Source of the DNA: Combretum micranthum | Lineage: Eukaryota > Streptophyta > Magnoliopsida > Myrtales > Combretaceae | Direction: 5' to 3' | Length of the DNA: 64,000 bases | Assembly: GCA_024138025.1 (NCBI GenBank) | Contig: JAMXBD010001090.1 | Location: 1-64,000, forward strand | Shown here: in pieces, positions 12,701-25,689 of the stretch | Numbering within the stretch: the stretch's first letter is position 1 | Layout of the letters: each line of letters starts with the position of its first letter | Position numbers and translations under genes: made by a program | The notes under the pieces: model-generated | The model's input: only the letters and a program-made list of their open reading frames with translations | The model's database searches: none | Told to the model about the DNA's origin: nothing

Positions 12701-15700
12701 CTTCTGCAAATGCTGGTGTGGTAAATAGTCTAATATTTGAATCACTGTGTGCAGAAATCCTGATACAAATGTGTTTTACCTAGGCAGCGATTGTCATTGA
12801 TGAGGTCTTTTAATTTCTTGCTATGTTGACAGTGGTCATTATTTAGAGTTAAATTTTCAAAGTTTAAATTTTAAATGATCAAATCAAATGAGGGAAGATA
12901 ATTGCTTTTGTGGTATGCCTTTTCGCTGGATCCAGATACAGGAATCTGAAAGGATTGTCTATTGTATCTTTATCCTGGTTATTGTTTAGTCACTGTCATA
13001 GCAAAGCAGACGTGTTTTTCGTTGAACAAAAAACAAACCGGATGTGTTACATGCTTATATGCAAGTTCTCTGCCAGAGGAAATGCTCCATAAAGGACAAG
13101 AGCATTTGTCCTCACCATCGTTTACCTAAATTGTACATCTAATAAAATTCTTCTTTCTTCTAGGGCGGTGAGAAGCTGGGTTATGAGACAGAGGCTTTTG
13201 CAATTTATGATGTTATGAGGTAAGGATTTTCCAGCCTTTCAGTTCATATCACACATGAATTGTCTTGCAGACCTTTGAATTGCTACTGCTTAGGATCCAC
13301 ATTACTGTGCTTACACTACTGTCAATACATATAAGAGCATATTTAGTCGTTTCCTTGTGAGAAAATTTGTTGTACTGTCCTTGCATCTTCTTATGTATTT
13401 GCTTTTTCAACATTGAATTGTGCTGGTTCTACAATTTGTGCACATTGTTGAACAGCATGGACTGATTTGAGTTTATTTAAGGTTAGCAACGCTTATATTA
13501 TAAAATATTATTTTGGAAGTTTTTCCGAGAGTTCTGTCTTTATGCAAAGAATGGTTACAGTTGCAATCTTACACGACTTAATTTGAAATGACCCGATACT
13601 TTGAGTTGTAACTCTTTTTAAGTAACATGATGCTTTATATCCGGATGTTAAAAAACCTCCAATAGTTATATAAAACCTAAACTAAATTATTATAATTATA
13701 TTATAGGGAAAAAAGCAAGTAACCTCTAAACCTTGATTTTGGTAAAGATAAAAAGGCACTTTCAAATACTACAAATTACCTCCTTCAAATTTCATAAATT
13801 AGCAACCCCCAAAAGTTGAAAAATGACCTCTCATAAGTCATAAACTTAACTTTGATGTCAAAATATTCCTCAAAATTATCAAAGTGTATTTTAACACTCC
13901 CAAAATTTTGATTTCACTCTGTTTTTATTAAACTAAAAAAATTATGTATCCTTTATCTTGCCAATTTATCAAAGTTTTAGGGGGATTGTTTCAATGTGGT
14001 TTTAAATTATTATCCACCTCGTGTTAATGGGAGGATTCGGGTCAAACCACGCAAATCAGTTTCGGAGATAGAGGAAATGTTATGGAAGAATACATTAGTT
14101 GGGTATTTTTTGGGCAAAAGTCCTCTTTTCCCTTTAGTACAATGCATTGCAAAGGCTGTATAGGGAAAGGAAGGTCTTCCTGATGTTTTATCAAATGGTT
14201 ATGGTTACTTTCTGTTCAAATTCAATGATGAGTTTTCTTTGCTTAAGATTTTAAGGCAACCTTGGTTTTTTGTCAATTGTCTTTTGGGGGTGCTGGAAAG
14301 ATGGTGGGTGGGTATGGCTTTGAACCAAGTACACTCAAGAAAAATGCTGGTGTGGGTGAAGCTTTAGGGAGTGCCTACTAAGTTCCTTCATAATGATAGT
14401 GCTAGTTATGCGGTTAGTGCTATTGGAAAACCACTTTAAGTAGATATTGTCACAACGACTAACTCTTGTGTTCAGTATGCAAGAGCCTTGGTGGAAATAG
14501 AGGCGGATGGAGAGTTTATAAAAGACTTTGATATAGAACATGCGGATGGATCAATCCATAGGGTGGATGTTGAGTATTACATATTCCCCCAGAGATGTTC
14601 CAAATTCCGTGTCTTTGGACATAGTGATGCAAAGTGTTCTGGTGGTGGTATTGCTGAATTTCCTTTAGGAGAACCGTGTAGTGTTCAACGAGAAGTACCT
14701 ATTGAGATACCTAATTTTTCTCAGCCTACCTTCCCTTACGGAGTTGGAAATAGCCTTGTACAAGCAGTAGACTTTACAGATAAGGGAAGGGACTTTAGTG
14801 TTGCCTGTCACCCTTGGTAAAGGTAAATCAACCACGGCTGCCAAGCTTTCTACCAATCCTTCTAAAGAGAGTTTCATCTGTTGCATTTGTTGGTAGGTTG
14901 AGCCTACATGGTTTACATTCCTCCAATGGGCAGGTTCCAAATCAGAATTCTCATAAGACTGAGGAGTTGGGCTTTTTTGGTGATAATTCTGGAAATTGAG
15001 AAGAATGTTCATCTTCATCCACTGTACCCCCATTAAGGATTAGTGAGATGCTTGTCTCTAGTCAAGAGTTATTACATCAGGATGTGCTCTCTTGATCCTG
15101 CTCAAACGGTCTTAGATAGCCCTGAAGAAGTGTAGCTAGGTGGAGGAAAGTGGCATGTCCTCATCATCCCTTGCTTGTTAACAAGCACCGTCTTCTTCCT
15201 TTTTTGTATATATGATGATTGGTTCTTGGAACATTAGAGGTCTAAATAAACCAAACAAATGTAAAGAAATTGTGAATTTTTGTAAGGAGAATGGTTTATC
15301 TCTTATGTGTTTATTGAAAATAAAAGTAAGTCTCATAATACCCAAATGATTTGGAATCGTATCCTACTGGATTAGCGCCTTCTACCTAATCAAAGTGGGA
15401 GACTTTGGGTAGGATGGAACCCTTTAATTTGGGATGTGGTGGCCATATTAGTGTCTAGCTAGTTCATCTAAGTTCGATGCAAGTTAGTTAGCAAAAATTT
15501 TGTTTGTGTTATCTCTTTGGTCTATGGAGCAAATTCAGCTGAGCAAAGGAGAAGTCTATGGTACGACTTGTTGAGTTTAAAGAGCATCGTAAACGACCCT
15601 TGGTTAATTATGGGGGATTTCAATGAATGTAGGAGTCTAGAGGATAAAGTTGGGGGAAATGTTTTTTTCTAAAGGAATGGAGGATTTCAATGATTTTTGT

Positions 15701-18700
15701 TATCAGGCTGACTTAGAAGAGATTTGTATAGCTGGAAATCATTTAGCATGGTCGAATCGTTGATCTTTAAATCCTATTCTCAGGTGATTAGACTATGCTT
15801 TGGTTGATCCTTGTTGGGCCCAGCAAGTTCCATCTTTAGAAGCTCAAATTCTTAGTCCAGGTTTGTCGGATCATTGCTCCATTATCATTCATCTAAACCT
15901 TGATAGGGCTATATGCAAGTCCTTCAAGTTCTTTAATTTTTGGGCGAAACATCTGGATTTTTTATGCACCATTCAATGAGTATGGAATATAGATATTGTT
16001 GGGACTCCTATGTTCTAAGTTGTTTTTAAACTAAAATTATTAAAGAAGGAACCCAGGGGTCTTAACAAAAAAGATTATTCTGATATTCAACAAAAGGACT
16101 TTGGAGGCTAGAATTTGTCTCCATGATTGTCAGGAGTTTAATCGCTCTAATCCTAGCGTGGTAGATTGGAACAATGAAAAATGCTCTTAAAATATATATA
16201 TATACACTATCTTCTTAGTGCAACGGAAGAATCTTTTCTTAAGCAAAAGTCTAGAGCAACGTGGCTCAAACTTGGTGATCGCAATACAAGCATTTTTTTT
16301 AGGTGTCTAAAGCAAAAAAATCATAAAAATTGCTATCCATTCTATTATTGATAATGGTGGACATCGTGTGTCTTCGGAGGATGAAATGAAGGACTTGGTG
16401 GTTAATTATTTTATGGAGCTTTTTAGGGAACCCTCAACTTCTAATCTTAACTCCCAAAGACTAGTGTTTCTTATTTACAGATTGGGAGGACCTTGTAAAA
16501 CCAGTCTCAGATGATGGGATTAAATCTGCACTCTTCTCTATGGCTTAAGATAAAGCTCTTGGACCGGATGGTTACAATACTAACTTATTTCGTTTAGCTT
16601 GGGACATAAATGATAAGGATTTTTTGTATAGCTGTTAAGGAAATCTTCGCTATAGGTAAGTTATTGAAGGCCATAAACTCCAAGGCTATTTCCGTTGTGC
16701 CCAAGGTGGAAAATCCTTTAAGTTGATAGGATTTTAGTATATCTCTTGTTGCAATACAATATACAAGTGTTTCTCCAAGATCTTAGCAGAGTTTTAAAAT
16801 GGTACTTCCTTATCTTGTTGGAAAAGAGCAAACAACTTTCATTAAGGGTCGTAGGATTGTTGATAACATCTTTGTGACACAAGAGCTTCTTTGGGGCTGT
16901 CTAAGGAAAATTTGGGACATAGATTTGGGACTTAGATATGCTATTAAAGTAGATATTATGACGGCATATGATATTGTTCGGTAGAGTTTCTTAGAACAAA
17001 TTTTGAACATTATGGAGTTCCCTCCACAATTTATCACATGGATCATACGATACGTTACAACTGCTAAGCTCTTTACCAACCTAAATGGAGAACTAGTAGG
17101 TTTTATCCCTAGCTCACGAGGCTTACGACAAGGGGACCCTATCTTCTTATCTTTTTGTTTTGGTCATGGGAGTATTCTCATGTATAATGTGGGATACAGG
17201 AAAGAAGAATGTACTTTTATGTCATTGGAGATGTTGAAAAGAAAAGCTTAATCACCTTTACCTTGCAGATGATGTTATGATTTTTCCTAAAGGGAATATA
17301 GGCTCTTATCTCCTTAAAGGGGCTTTGAAGGAATTCCATTAGCTTTCAGATTTTATGGCAAGTCAAGAAAAAGTCATGTTTTTCTTAGTGGGGTGTGTCA
17401 ACATGAAAAGGTGATACTAAGTTAGACTTTGGGATTTCAAAGGGATGATCTACCTATTAAATACTTTGGAGTTCCTCTTTCATTTGCAAAACTTATCAAG
17501 TCTACCTGTCAATTTCTAGTGGAGAGATTTAGTAAGCGTATCAGTTACTGGATAAGTAAAACTCTCGCTTATGCAGGCTGTCTCCAATTGGGAAAAAGTG
17601 TACTTTTTTCTATCCAAGTTTACTAGTCCTCTATTTTCACTCTCCCTAAATGCATCCTAAAGGATTTGACATCTAAGATGAAGCGTTTTTTATGTAATGG
17701 AAGTGATGAAAAGAAAGTAAAAGCTAAGGTGGATTAGGTTATAGCATGTAGACCTAAGAACCAAGATGGACTTAGCATTCCTGACCTGATTCTGTGGAAT
17801 AAGGTAGCTCAACTCAAACATTTATGGTACTTTTGCTTGGATACTAGTGATTCTCTTTGGTCATCCTAGTTTCGTTCCAAACTAATTAAAGGTAAGAACT
17901 TTTGGTCAATGAAAATGCTGTCTATAGCTTCATGGTCTTGGAAGAAGTAGTTACATTTTAGAACTTTTGCTTGTAATCTTCTTAAATAGGAAGTGGGAAA
18001 TGATAATGTTATATCTCTTTGGTATGATGAATGGCACCTGAAAGGAGCTTTAGAGGATTAGTTGGGGGAAAGAGTAGCTTACTCATCTGGATATCCTTAA
18101 GAAGCACGCCTTTGTTGTATCATCAATAATGATGGGATTGGCATACAGGGGAAATTTGGAAGAAAATCAAATTGGAAGTTGGAAGTGGATTGTGGCCAAA
18201 TATACATTATGAAGATAGAATGTTATAGAAAGATAATTCCTTTAGACATCTTTCAATCAAAGAGTACTACAATTCCTTTTGAGGACAAGGAGCAAAGGTG
18301 TCATGGAGTAGCTTTGTATGGTTAAAAAAGATAGCCCCTAGGCATTTTTTTATTTTGTGGCTAGCAGTACAACAAAAGTTCTTGACTATGGACAAGTTTG
18401 TTCATTGGGGGATTATTTCCCAAAACTGTGGTTTGCTTTGCTTTGAAGATGGAGAGTCTCATAACCACCTTTTCATCAAGTGTGCCTTGGTTTGAGAAAT
18501 TTGAAAGAGGTTGAAGGAGGAAATTCCAGTTAGCAGTATTTCCCTTTTGGATGCTAATAATATAGTGGATCTTTTTCACTTTATTAGGCCCCGATTAAAT
18601 TTTTCTTGGAAGGTTGTCACTAGCTTGGTTGTCTAATTTGTTTGGAGGAAACAGAATGAAAGAAGAATAGGCATCAGTTCCAAAACAGCTAATATGGTAG

Positions 18701-21197
18701 TTAGAGTGATTCTTAGTTATTTCTTTGTAATGTATAGTACTCATGGGTTATAATGCCAAGATCTCGATCTTAACACCTTTTTGTTTTTTGTGGTGATATG
18801 CTTGAGATTTTAGGTCTTTTGTGAGTTCTATAATGTTTTTGTATAGGTCCCTCTTGTAGTTATTTTTATTAATGAAATTTATTGACTTTTATCCAAAATA
18901 TTTGCGATATTTATGAACACACATTATATAATCATGATAAGATTTAAAGTAAATCTACTATTTTTCATGAATAAGTACATACTTAAGTGAAAACCTGTGC
19001 ATTGTGCCTTTAACTAGTTTTGTTGTATTCTGAAAAGTATCTAAATGAAATTATATGGCTGAGTAACCATGGGCTGTTAATGTAGGTATGTCAAGCCACC
19101 AATATTTACCCTTTGTGTTGGTAATGCGTGGGGAGAAGCAGCATTGTTGCTGGCCGCTGGCGCGAGGGGAAATCGTTCTGCTTTACCATCCTCTACCATT
19201 ATGATAAAGCAGGTTCCTTGCTGTTCAGTGACTTCCTGTACTGAGCAATGTTTTTGATTATTGGATGGTTAGGCCTTAGATGGATAAATGGCATCTGTAT
19301 GTGGCTTTTGACTTAGTTTTGTACTAACATTGATTTACCCTTTATCCTAATGCTAGCCTATTGCAAGATTTCAAGGTCAGGCAACGGATATTGAACTTGC
19401 GAGGAAAGAAGTGAAGAACGTAAAAACAGAATTGGTAAGCTATCTTAAAACTAAATGTTGGGTGTGTTCGTGTTTTTCTTTTTAATCTCTGTCATGAATG
19501 CCTGGGACCATGTAGTTTCTAAGTATAACAATACCCTTTCATGCCTTTGTTTCAAGAATGTTAAGAAGCTTACTGATAATAATCATGAATTACTTATTTT
19601 GCCTGGTGAACTCTTTATAGTACAAGTGCTGACTAATTGTACATAAATAGAAATTTAAGCAAAATCAGTGAAGCCTATTTCCATATAGATGTGTGTTAGT
19701 TGTAGAGAAAGAATGTGACACTTACCTTGGACTCTGGAAGGAACTCCTGCAAGTACAGTAGATCTGTTTTGATCTTTGCAATGGTCTGCAGTCAACACTA
19801 CTATTTGAATTTCACTTAAAATAGGCCTGGAATTCATTTAAAGTAAAAGTGTATGAAACAATGTGGAAAATAAATAGGCCAAAAATGGGCTGCCTTTACA
19901 AACTTGCATAATGTAGGCAGCAGATGAAACGGTGTAACTGCAGAATTATAACATGGTCATATGTTTGAGGAGTAGGGATGTGAGATTAAAGATCTTGAGT
20001 TAAAGCCTTCTTTTGATACTGCATGCTGTCCATGGTAAGTGTTAGGCTGTAAACGAATCAAGCTGAGTTGGGTTTTTGAAAGCTAGACTCATTTATTTAA
20101 AATAATATATATTATATATAATATTATATTAATGTAGATAATTATATGTAGTGTTATATTAATATATAATTCTATATAATTATCTTTAAATATTATATTT
20201 ATATAATATTATGTTGATTTATTAATACAAATAATTATATATAATAATAATATTAAAAAAATATATTTGCGAGCTCTTAACGAGCTTGTTGTGAAGAGCT
20301 GCATGAGCAACCTTGTGAGTTTAAATAAAAGCTCAGGCTTGACGACAACGGTAAAAAAAAAAAATAAATAAATAAATAAACAAGCTTCATTTTGTGCTTG
20401 GCTTAATTCTTCCATTAAACAAGCCCGAGATAAGTTGGGTTGGTATTTTGCAAGTAGCTTGGCTTGTTTATAATCCTGCATGTGCATTTAGTTGTTTTGG
20501 ACTTTGCAAGGATGGCTTGGTTGTAAGACCTGGCATCCAAAGATTCCTGGTTTGAAAAGGTAAAAAAGCAGAAAAAGAAATATGCAGTGTATCATGTGGG
20601 TGTTGGGTGCATGAAAATATGGTAGTCTTGGTGTCCTATCTGCATTATATGCATGTGATCAAAGCGAACCAGATATTTGTTCATCTTGATAAGAACCTGG
20701 ATGGAGCTAATGGACATCAATGGAAATCACAGCATGGTTTTACCTTTCCCTTGTCTGTGTTTTGGATCACCTATTTAGGGTTGATAGTCCTATGAAAACC
20801 CAGTGCATATAAGAATATATAGACCATGGCCTAAAGGCGTTAGGAGGATTTATCTTTGATATCTGTTTTGCAGTTTTGTTTCTTTGAATATATTTCTGAG
20901 CTGCCATAGCAAAGTAAGAGTTTAAATACCAATATTTGTGAAGGTTAAACTTTATGCAAAGCATATTGGAAAGACAGAAGAAGAGATTGATGCCGACATC
21001 CGGCGGCCAAAATATTTCAGTCCTAGTGAAGCAGTTGAATATGGCATTATTGATAAGGTATGTACATATCTCTTCCAATGTAATCCTTTTTCCTTTGCAT
21101 TCCATCATTAGATTTGGCATTGCAGGTACTATACAATGAAAGGAGTAGTAAAGATCATGGTGTGGTTGCTGACCTCAAAAAGGCACAACTGATATAA
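6789..21197 (+). CDS. CLPR4: Plastid Clp protease non-catalytic subunit ClpR4 (seven exons)
   Basis: Exons: 6789-7106, 10977-11177, 13164-13219, 19086-19212, 19357-19434, 20944-21057 and 21126-21197, all with GT-AG introns and consistent phase. They give about 321 residues (Arabidopsis ClpR4 is near 305). Residues 1 to about 70 are Ser/Arg/Pro-rich and acidic-poor, as in a chloroplast transit peptide. The Clp core follows: ASYLYKNRIVYLGMSLVPSV, GGEKLGYETEAFAIYDVM, GNAWGEAALLLAAGARGNRS, and a C-terminal EAVEYGIIDK. The Ser of the ClpP active-site motif is absent (GNAWGEAA) and the His position is also lost (LPSSTIMIKQP), as expected for ClpR. ClpR4 belongs to the R-ring of the stromal ClpPR core. 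Exon 2 appears to have lost 2 nt near 11152-11156 and 1 nt near 11174-11177, which keeps the frame but garbles about nine residues of the conserved INSTGTTK stretch. EXLB1 is the next gene downstream. Confidence 0.93.
6920..6942 (+). repeat. CTT microsatellite in CLPR4 exon 1
   Basis: A short run of TCT/CTT triplets encodes a poly-Ser tract in the predicted transit peptide. It is a likely site of length variation without loss of frame. Confidence 0.6.
7107..10976. other. CLPR4 intron 1 (3.9 kb)
   Basis: AT-rich intron with a poly-T tract near 7870-7883 and a GA run near 8165-8180. No transposon protein and no conserved coding segment is recognised. The short open frames inside have no coding character. 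Confidence 0.6.
11990..12290 (+). repeat. Duplicated repeat motif in CLPR4 intron 2, possibly SINE-related
   Basis: Two diverged copies of a motif of about 70 bp (beginning ATAATAGCTCA and containing AAATCTACAA and GTGGT) lie about 215 bp apart, near 12010 and 12220. Between them, ATATGGTATTAGAA followed by AAGTTTGATTCCC resembles the tRNA-like boxes of plant SINEs, but the match is decayed. The class is uncertain. Confidence 0.35.
13660..14000. other. Unclassified AT-rich sequence in CLPR4 intron 3, before the LINE
   Basis: Phrases such as ACCTCTAAACCTTGATTTTGG and repeated AAATT(A/T)CCTCC-like words resemble degraded dispersed repeats of plant introns. No terminal repeats or protein matches are visible. 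Confidence 0.25.
14000..18898 (+). mobile_element. Degenerate L1-type LINE inside CLPR4 intron 3
   Basis: Modules appear in plant L1 order, broken by many stops and shifts. A DUF4283-like gag segment lies around 14040-14470, followed by a zinc-knuckle remnant near 14595-14640 (FGHSDAKC). The endonuclease begins with SWNIRGLNKPNK near 15220. Reverse transcriptase lies around 16700-17300, with FIKGRRIVDNI, GLRQGDP and the catalytic LADDVMIF. The zf-RVT domain (RHFFILWLAVQQKFLTMDKF) is at 18298-18495. The 3' end (ATTAATGAAATTTATTGAC) is typical of LINE tails. It lies in the same strand as CLPR4. The exact 5' end and target duplication could not be fixed. It is inactive as it stands. Confidence 0.85.
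20040..20480. repeat. AGCT(C/T)G-rich dispersed repeat, copy 1 (CLPR4 intron 5)
   Basis: Two arms rich in GAGCT/AGCTTG words flank an AT core of about 170 bp made of ATATAATATTAT-like sequence. The same layout recurs at 42990-43420 and, more weakly, at 24715-24990, 31010-31420 and 32230-32800. It is probably a non-autonomous DNA transposon family, but no terminal repeat was fixed. Confidence 0.5.
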
Positions 21198-23420
21198 CCT
21201 ATTAAGTAGAGCAGCAGACCCATCGAGAACTCAGGTGAAGCCTGAATTTTTTATTTTTTATTTTTTGGACATACATACATACATACATAGACCTTCATTG
21301 CCATGTCTTATGCTTTCTAACAGATGTATGACCCCAATTCTGACTGGCAATATATTATCCTAAAATATTCATAATTAAAATGATATGAACAGCAGTGTAT
21401 ATTTCTTTGGATGAATGAAGTGTGTACATTGCATATTTGCATTATTTAGTCATATTGAAAATCACAGGTTGTGGTGTTAATTGTTTCATTTGCCAGGTGG
21501 GAAAATGTTGGTGTTGCCATGTTGTTCGTGTAAATCCTCATAGTTGACTTTTAATGACTTCCAAGGAGTTCCGTGTCTTACAAAGTTACTCACATTGCCT
21601 ATATTTTACATTCACCTGAATAGTTCCTAGTGCCACCTAGGGAGAACAAGTGCTGATAAATAAACCTTCCATTTTATCTTGATATCGCTAGGCACATTTA
21701 CTCTTTTTCATGAGTTACGTTTATTAACTTGACCACGCCTGTGGGGTGCATCCGTGATTCTCATGAGATTTTGGACCATGGAGGTATCTTTTGATTTTGG
21801 AGATATAATGGCATACCTTTTAGTCGCTTTTCTGAGCACATTCCTTATTTGGTTTCATACTGGAATTAGCCATTTCAAGGATGGGACTTGCACTTGCACT
21901 TGCACAGTGGGTACACAAAAAGTTCATGGGTTGTATTTGTTGATTTATGAATGGCTAAAAACATGTAGGTGGAACCGACTGATGGATCGAGAAGAGTATA
22001 ATTCACATAATTGGAACCAATAATTTCCCAGGTGTAGCCTCAGAATCGAACCAATGTGGGGGGAAATAGCACGGCAACATGAGATCCATTTTGGCAGTGA
22101 TGTAGTATACACCTAGTATGTACATTGGGGGTACGTGTGGGGTTACATTTTTGTGATGCAAATTGGTGGTAATACATCTGTCCTTGGACTTTTTTGTTTT
22201 TGGTGAAGAAGCTATTTGACGGTTGTTCTCCTACTTCATGTTTAGGTTTTGACTTTCTAGAGCAATGTTACTTGAAGTTTCCATTATATTTTATAATTTG
22301 CTCTTTACATAATAATGACAAAAACACTTGTCAGATTCAAGTTTAGTTTGAAGGTAACCATTCTTCATGTCCATAGCTTCCTTGGAGTAGAAATAATTTA
22401 AACAAAACATGTACGGTTTGTAAAGTCCTCCCTGATATAGTTATTGCAGGCTTTTAGCTCCACATGGCGATGATGCATATGTTTAGTGCAGTAGTGCGTA
22501 ATCTTTCACAGATTATTGCGGTTACTGTTTCTCTTTTTTTATGATTTCTTTATTCCAAGAGAGTAGATAATGGTCTAATTTAGTCAAAGATTTCAAATAA
22601 TTATAAGTAATTTTCTTTTTTAATGAAACCTTGTATGTACTGGCAAGTACATGTTCACGAGGCATGCTTTTGATCAATATCTGTCAAAATTGGCTACCTG
22701 ACATCTTGTTCTGAATAATAAACAAGAACAAGGATGAGGCGTTACTACAGGGTGTAGTTTTCTTTTGAAAATTCGCTGTCCTAAGTATACTGTTTTGCGA
22801 TTTTGTTCCTGTAAACAACACTTGTCATGTACCATGAAGTAATAATATTTATATTTTTTAGGGATCTTCCGACTCGGCGGACACCATTCCTATCCTTTTC
22901 ATAGGCTTGCTATCTATATTTGCGCTTTCATAATTTCACATACTACTTGTTCATTGGGACTTTCTAGCGTTCTTCCAAAAGTAACCATCCCCTCGATTCA
23001 TAGCGACACGCATTAGATGAGGTGGCGTTTAAAGCTGATATTTCATTGTCATGGTAATCTCAAGGTTTGATGTGTAATGGAATTTGCATGATTGGTGCTA
23101 CGATGATGTGTTGTATATTCACTATTCTCTTTCTTTCTCTCTCTAATTTTTGGGAACCCATAGTGCGGTATGCTGAGGTGCCACATGGGCGGCAAGGATC
23201 CCGACCCACCTAACCCATTTGTATTTTAAAAGTAACCAGGTCTCTCTCTCTGTCTCTCACACTTTACATAGCATCACCAAAATGGATCAAGAACTCAGGA
23301 AGTGAGAGCCGTCGACCTTGCAATTGATATGCTTCTATGTGCATATATTATAAAAGAGAAAAAAAAAAGGTTTTATTATTTAATTGCTGTATTTGGTGGC
23401 TATTTACATGGTAGGGTATT
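21198..23420. other. CLPR4 3' flank and intergenic DNA
   Basis: The first few hundred bases are the likely 3' UTR; a donor-like CAGGTGAAG at about 21231 might mark a 3' UTR intron. A CATA microsatellite lies at about 21272-21290 and an imperfect CT tract near 23130-23150. No gene is recognised; the open frame at 21754-22023 has no family resemblance. Confidence 0.4.
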
Positions 23421-23429
23421 AGTAATACC

Positions 23430-23620
23430 GGGAAATTTTATGGTCTTGTTATTAATTTTGATGTAATTGGTTTCATCACTATCTAACGGATCATTTCATA
23501 TCCACCACGATTGAACAATTAAAATAGTTGATAGTTTAATTATTATATTTATTTCAATAGTTATATGGTTGACTCGATAGTCTTGTCGATTGGATCGTAA
23601 AAGCTTTTATGTAATAGAAT
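23430..23620 (+). repeat. Dispersed repeat R1, copy 1
   Basis: The stretch of about 190 bp starting GGGAAATTTTATGGTC matches 56929-57138 in the same orientation, sharing TTAATTTTGATG, CACGATTGAACAATTAAAA and ATGGTTGACT-type words. The class is unknown; the size suits a MITE or SINE-like element. Confidence 0.6.
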
Positions 23621-23877
23621 GATAACGTGCTTAAGGTGAAAGCTTTATACGGATTGGTTGACTGTTATTTTAGTGATGTTTGGTGAGTGCCTTGGCTCCT
23701 AATTTTTCTTAGTTTATCCAAAGTTTGACTCGAGTGGACCCTAGGCATGATTTTGACCAACTTAGTGGTTTACAACCAACATATGACTTGTCAGTTTGAT
23801 CCAGTTGATAACAGCCCATTGTGGTTTAAGTAAAATAAAACTAAAAATTAATGGCTTTTTCTTTTTGCCTTATTCCA

Positions 23878-24152
23878 TGAGGGATGAATTGAATTTAATT
23901 CTATTAGAGTGGAATATAGTTGTAATGAGTATTACAATATTTATTTGGTATAAAAAATTAATATAAGTAATTATTGAAATAAAATTAAAACATCTATAAT
24001 GTCCTTTATGAGAGATAATTGTATAGGTGATAAATCTAAATTAGGAGTATGGATGACAAAAATTAAAAATAAACTATTGAATTGCCATTTATGTGTGTGG
24101 AGACATGAATAGTTGTTATGAATTGTTATTCTCCTCAAATAAATACTGTATA
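23878..24152 (+). mobile_element. MITE-like element, copy 1
   Basis: The stretch from about CCATGAGGGATGAATTG to CTCAAATAAATACTG matches the reverse complement of 34478-34822. Shared words include AAGTAATTATTGAAATAAAA, ATCTATAATG, GATGACAAAAAT and ACTATTGAATTGCCA. No coding capacity is present. Ends are approximate. Confidence 0.6.
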
Positions 24153-24327
24153 CAGTGGAAGTTCCTACAATATAGAATGTGTGTATATACATGTATGTAT
24201 TATATTTAAGTTTAAATAGACCATAAACATTATAATACATGGTATATGGTATAAGGACACATATATTTCTATAATCGCACATAAAAATTGTGTTCGTAAC
24301 AAAACTGAGCTATTATATTAGTGGTGT

Positions 24328-24366
24328 TATATTTATATATATATATATATATTATATATATATATC
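24328..24366. repeat. AT dinucleotide microsatellite
   Basis: A run of about 38 bases of alternating AT, interrupted once by ATTA. Confidence 0.85.
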
Positions 24367-24714
24367 ATATACCAATTTTCACCATTCAGAAGTGCACTTA
24401 TATTATTTTCACTTGTGATCAACGTTTATTTTCTTAATTGATGTTAACTCAATAGTCAGGAGCCTAGTGGGATTTTACTATTGTTAGTGCTTCTTATCTT
24501 ATCAAGGTTATATTTCTGTGGGTAGCCAATCATTTTATACATTGGTTGGCAAAGTCGTTAGGCTATAGCTGATTTGATCATCATCGTGCCAATAAGGACA
24601 TAATTAAGTGGGCCTAATGAATTATTACGGAGCATATGTGATGGGTCTTAGTTCAAAGAACTTGTGAAGGAGAAATTGAATCGGCCTACCCATTTTGCAG
24701 TCCTAGGTTGCTGT

Positions 24715-24990
24715 TGGGTGTAAACAAATTGATTTTAGTGATTAAGTTTGACCTGAGAATTTGAAGCCCATGCTCTATTTGAACTTGAACTCGATTATAT
24801 TTAGACTTTTGAACTTAAGCTCAAATTTTTATCTAAAATACACTGGGCTGGAATATCTAAACTCATCCATATTTATTTATTTGGAAAACTAGATATGCAT
24901 TTAAGCTCATTTTGAGCTCTATTAGACTAGCAAGCTCATTAGGTTAATAATGTTCGAGCTCCAACTTGAATTTGGGTTGGTAACAATGTA
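24715..24990. repeat. AGCT(C/T)G-rich dispersed repeat, copy 2 (diverged)
   Basis: It is rich in AAGCTC, GAGCTC and GAACTTGAACTCG words. It belongs with copy 1 by composition and phrase order rather than by a strict alignment. Confidence 0.35.
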
Positions 24991-25689
24991 GACCAAAACT
25001 AAGAATATCTATAAATATGACATGAATGGAATTGCATTAGTTGTAGTTATCAAGGATGCACTATTACTTGTCTATATATGATATGTTCATATAAATGATA
25101 GCCAAAAGAATCCCTCATTTAAGGACTTCATGCCCTAATTTTGTAGAATCTTCATAATTTGGGTATTAATCCAAAGGTATGTCCTATTTGGCATAGCTTT
25201 ATATCCTAATAACTCTGTCATAACAATTTATTAACAAGGCTAAGCGCAGATAAGATTTTCGTTTTATTTATATAGTCAACTATACTTTTTACAAAATTAA
25301 AGAGGACATGGTTTAGTTCTATCCTTATGAATAAGCAACAATTATGTCAACGGATTACAAGACAACTATATATATAAGTTGGAATGTCTTCAGAATATGT
25401 CCAATCACTTATATATAAATTTCATTAAAGAAAATGGTTGTCTTCCAATAGTTATCATGGATTTGCCATCAAGGTACATCAATCATCATACCAATTGAAT
25501 TTCAAATATAGATGATCTGATTTATGATTATAAGTGTAATCTTATTTTCTCATCACTGATTAAAAGACAACTCTTGGAGGCATTGCCATGAGCCAAGTAC
25601 CACCAAAGAAAAATTAGCATAATCCTTGGTATAAGTTGGTCTATCGAGCCTCATGGACTGATAAGGTTTAAAAGACTAATTAGGAAGTG

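Noticed and set aside
21754..22023. Open frame with a hydrophobic stretch downstream of CLPR4
   Set aside because: No start context, no family resemblance, and it ends in a short repeat (CTTGCACTTGCA); it is probably chance.
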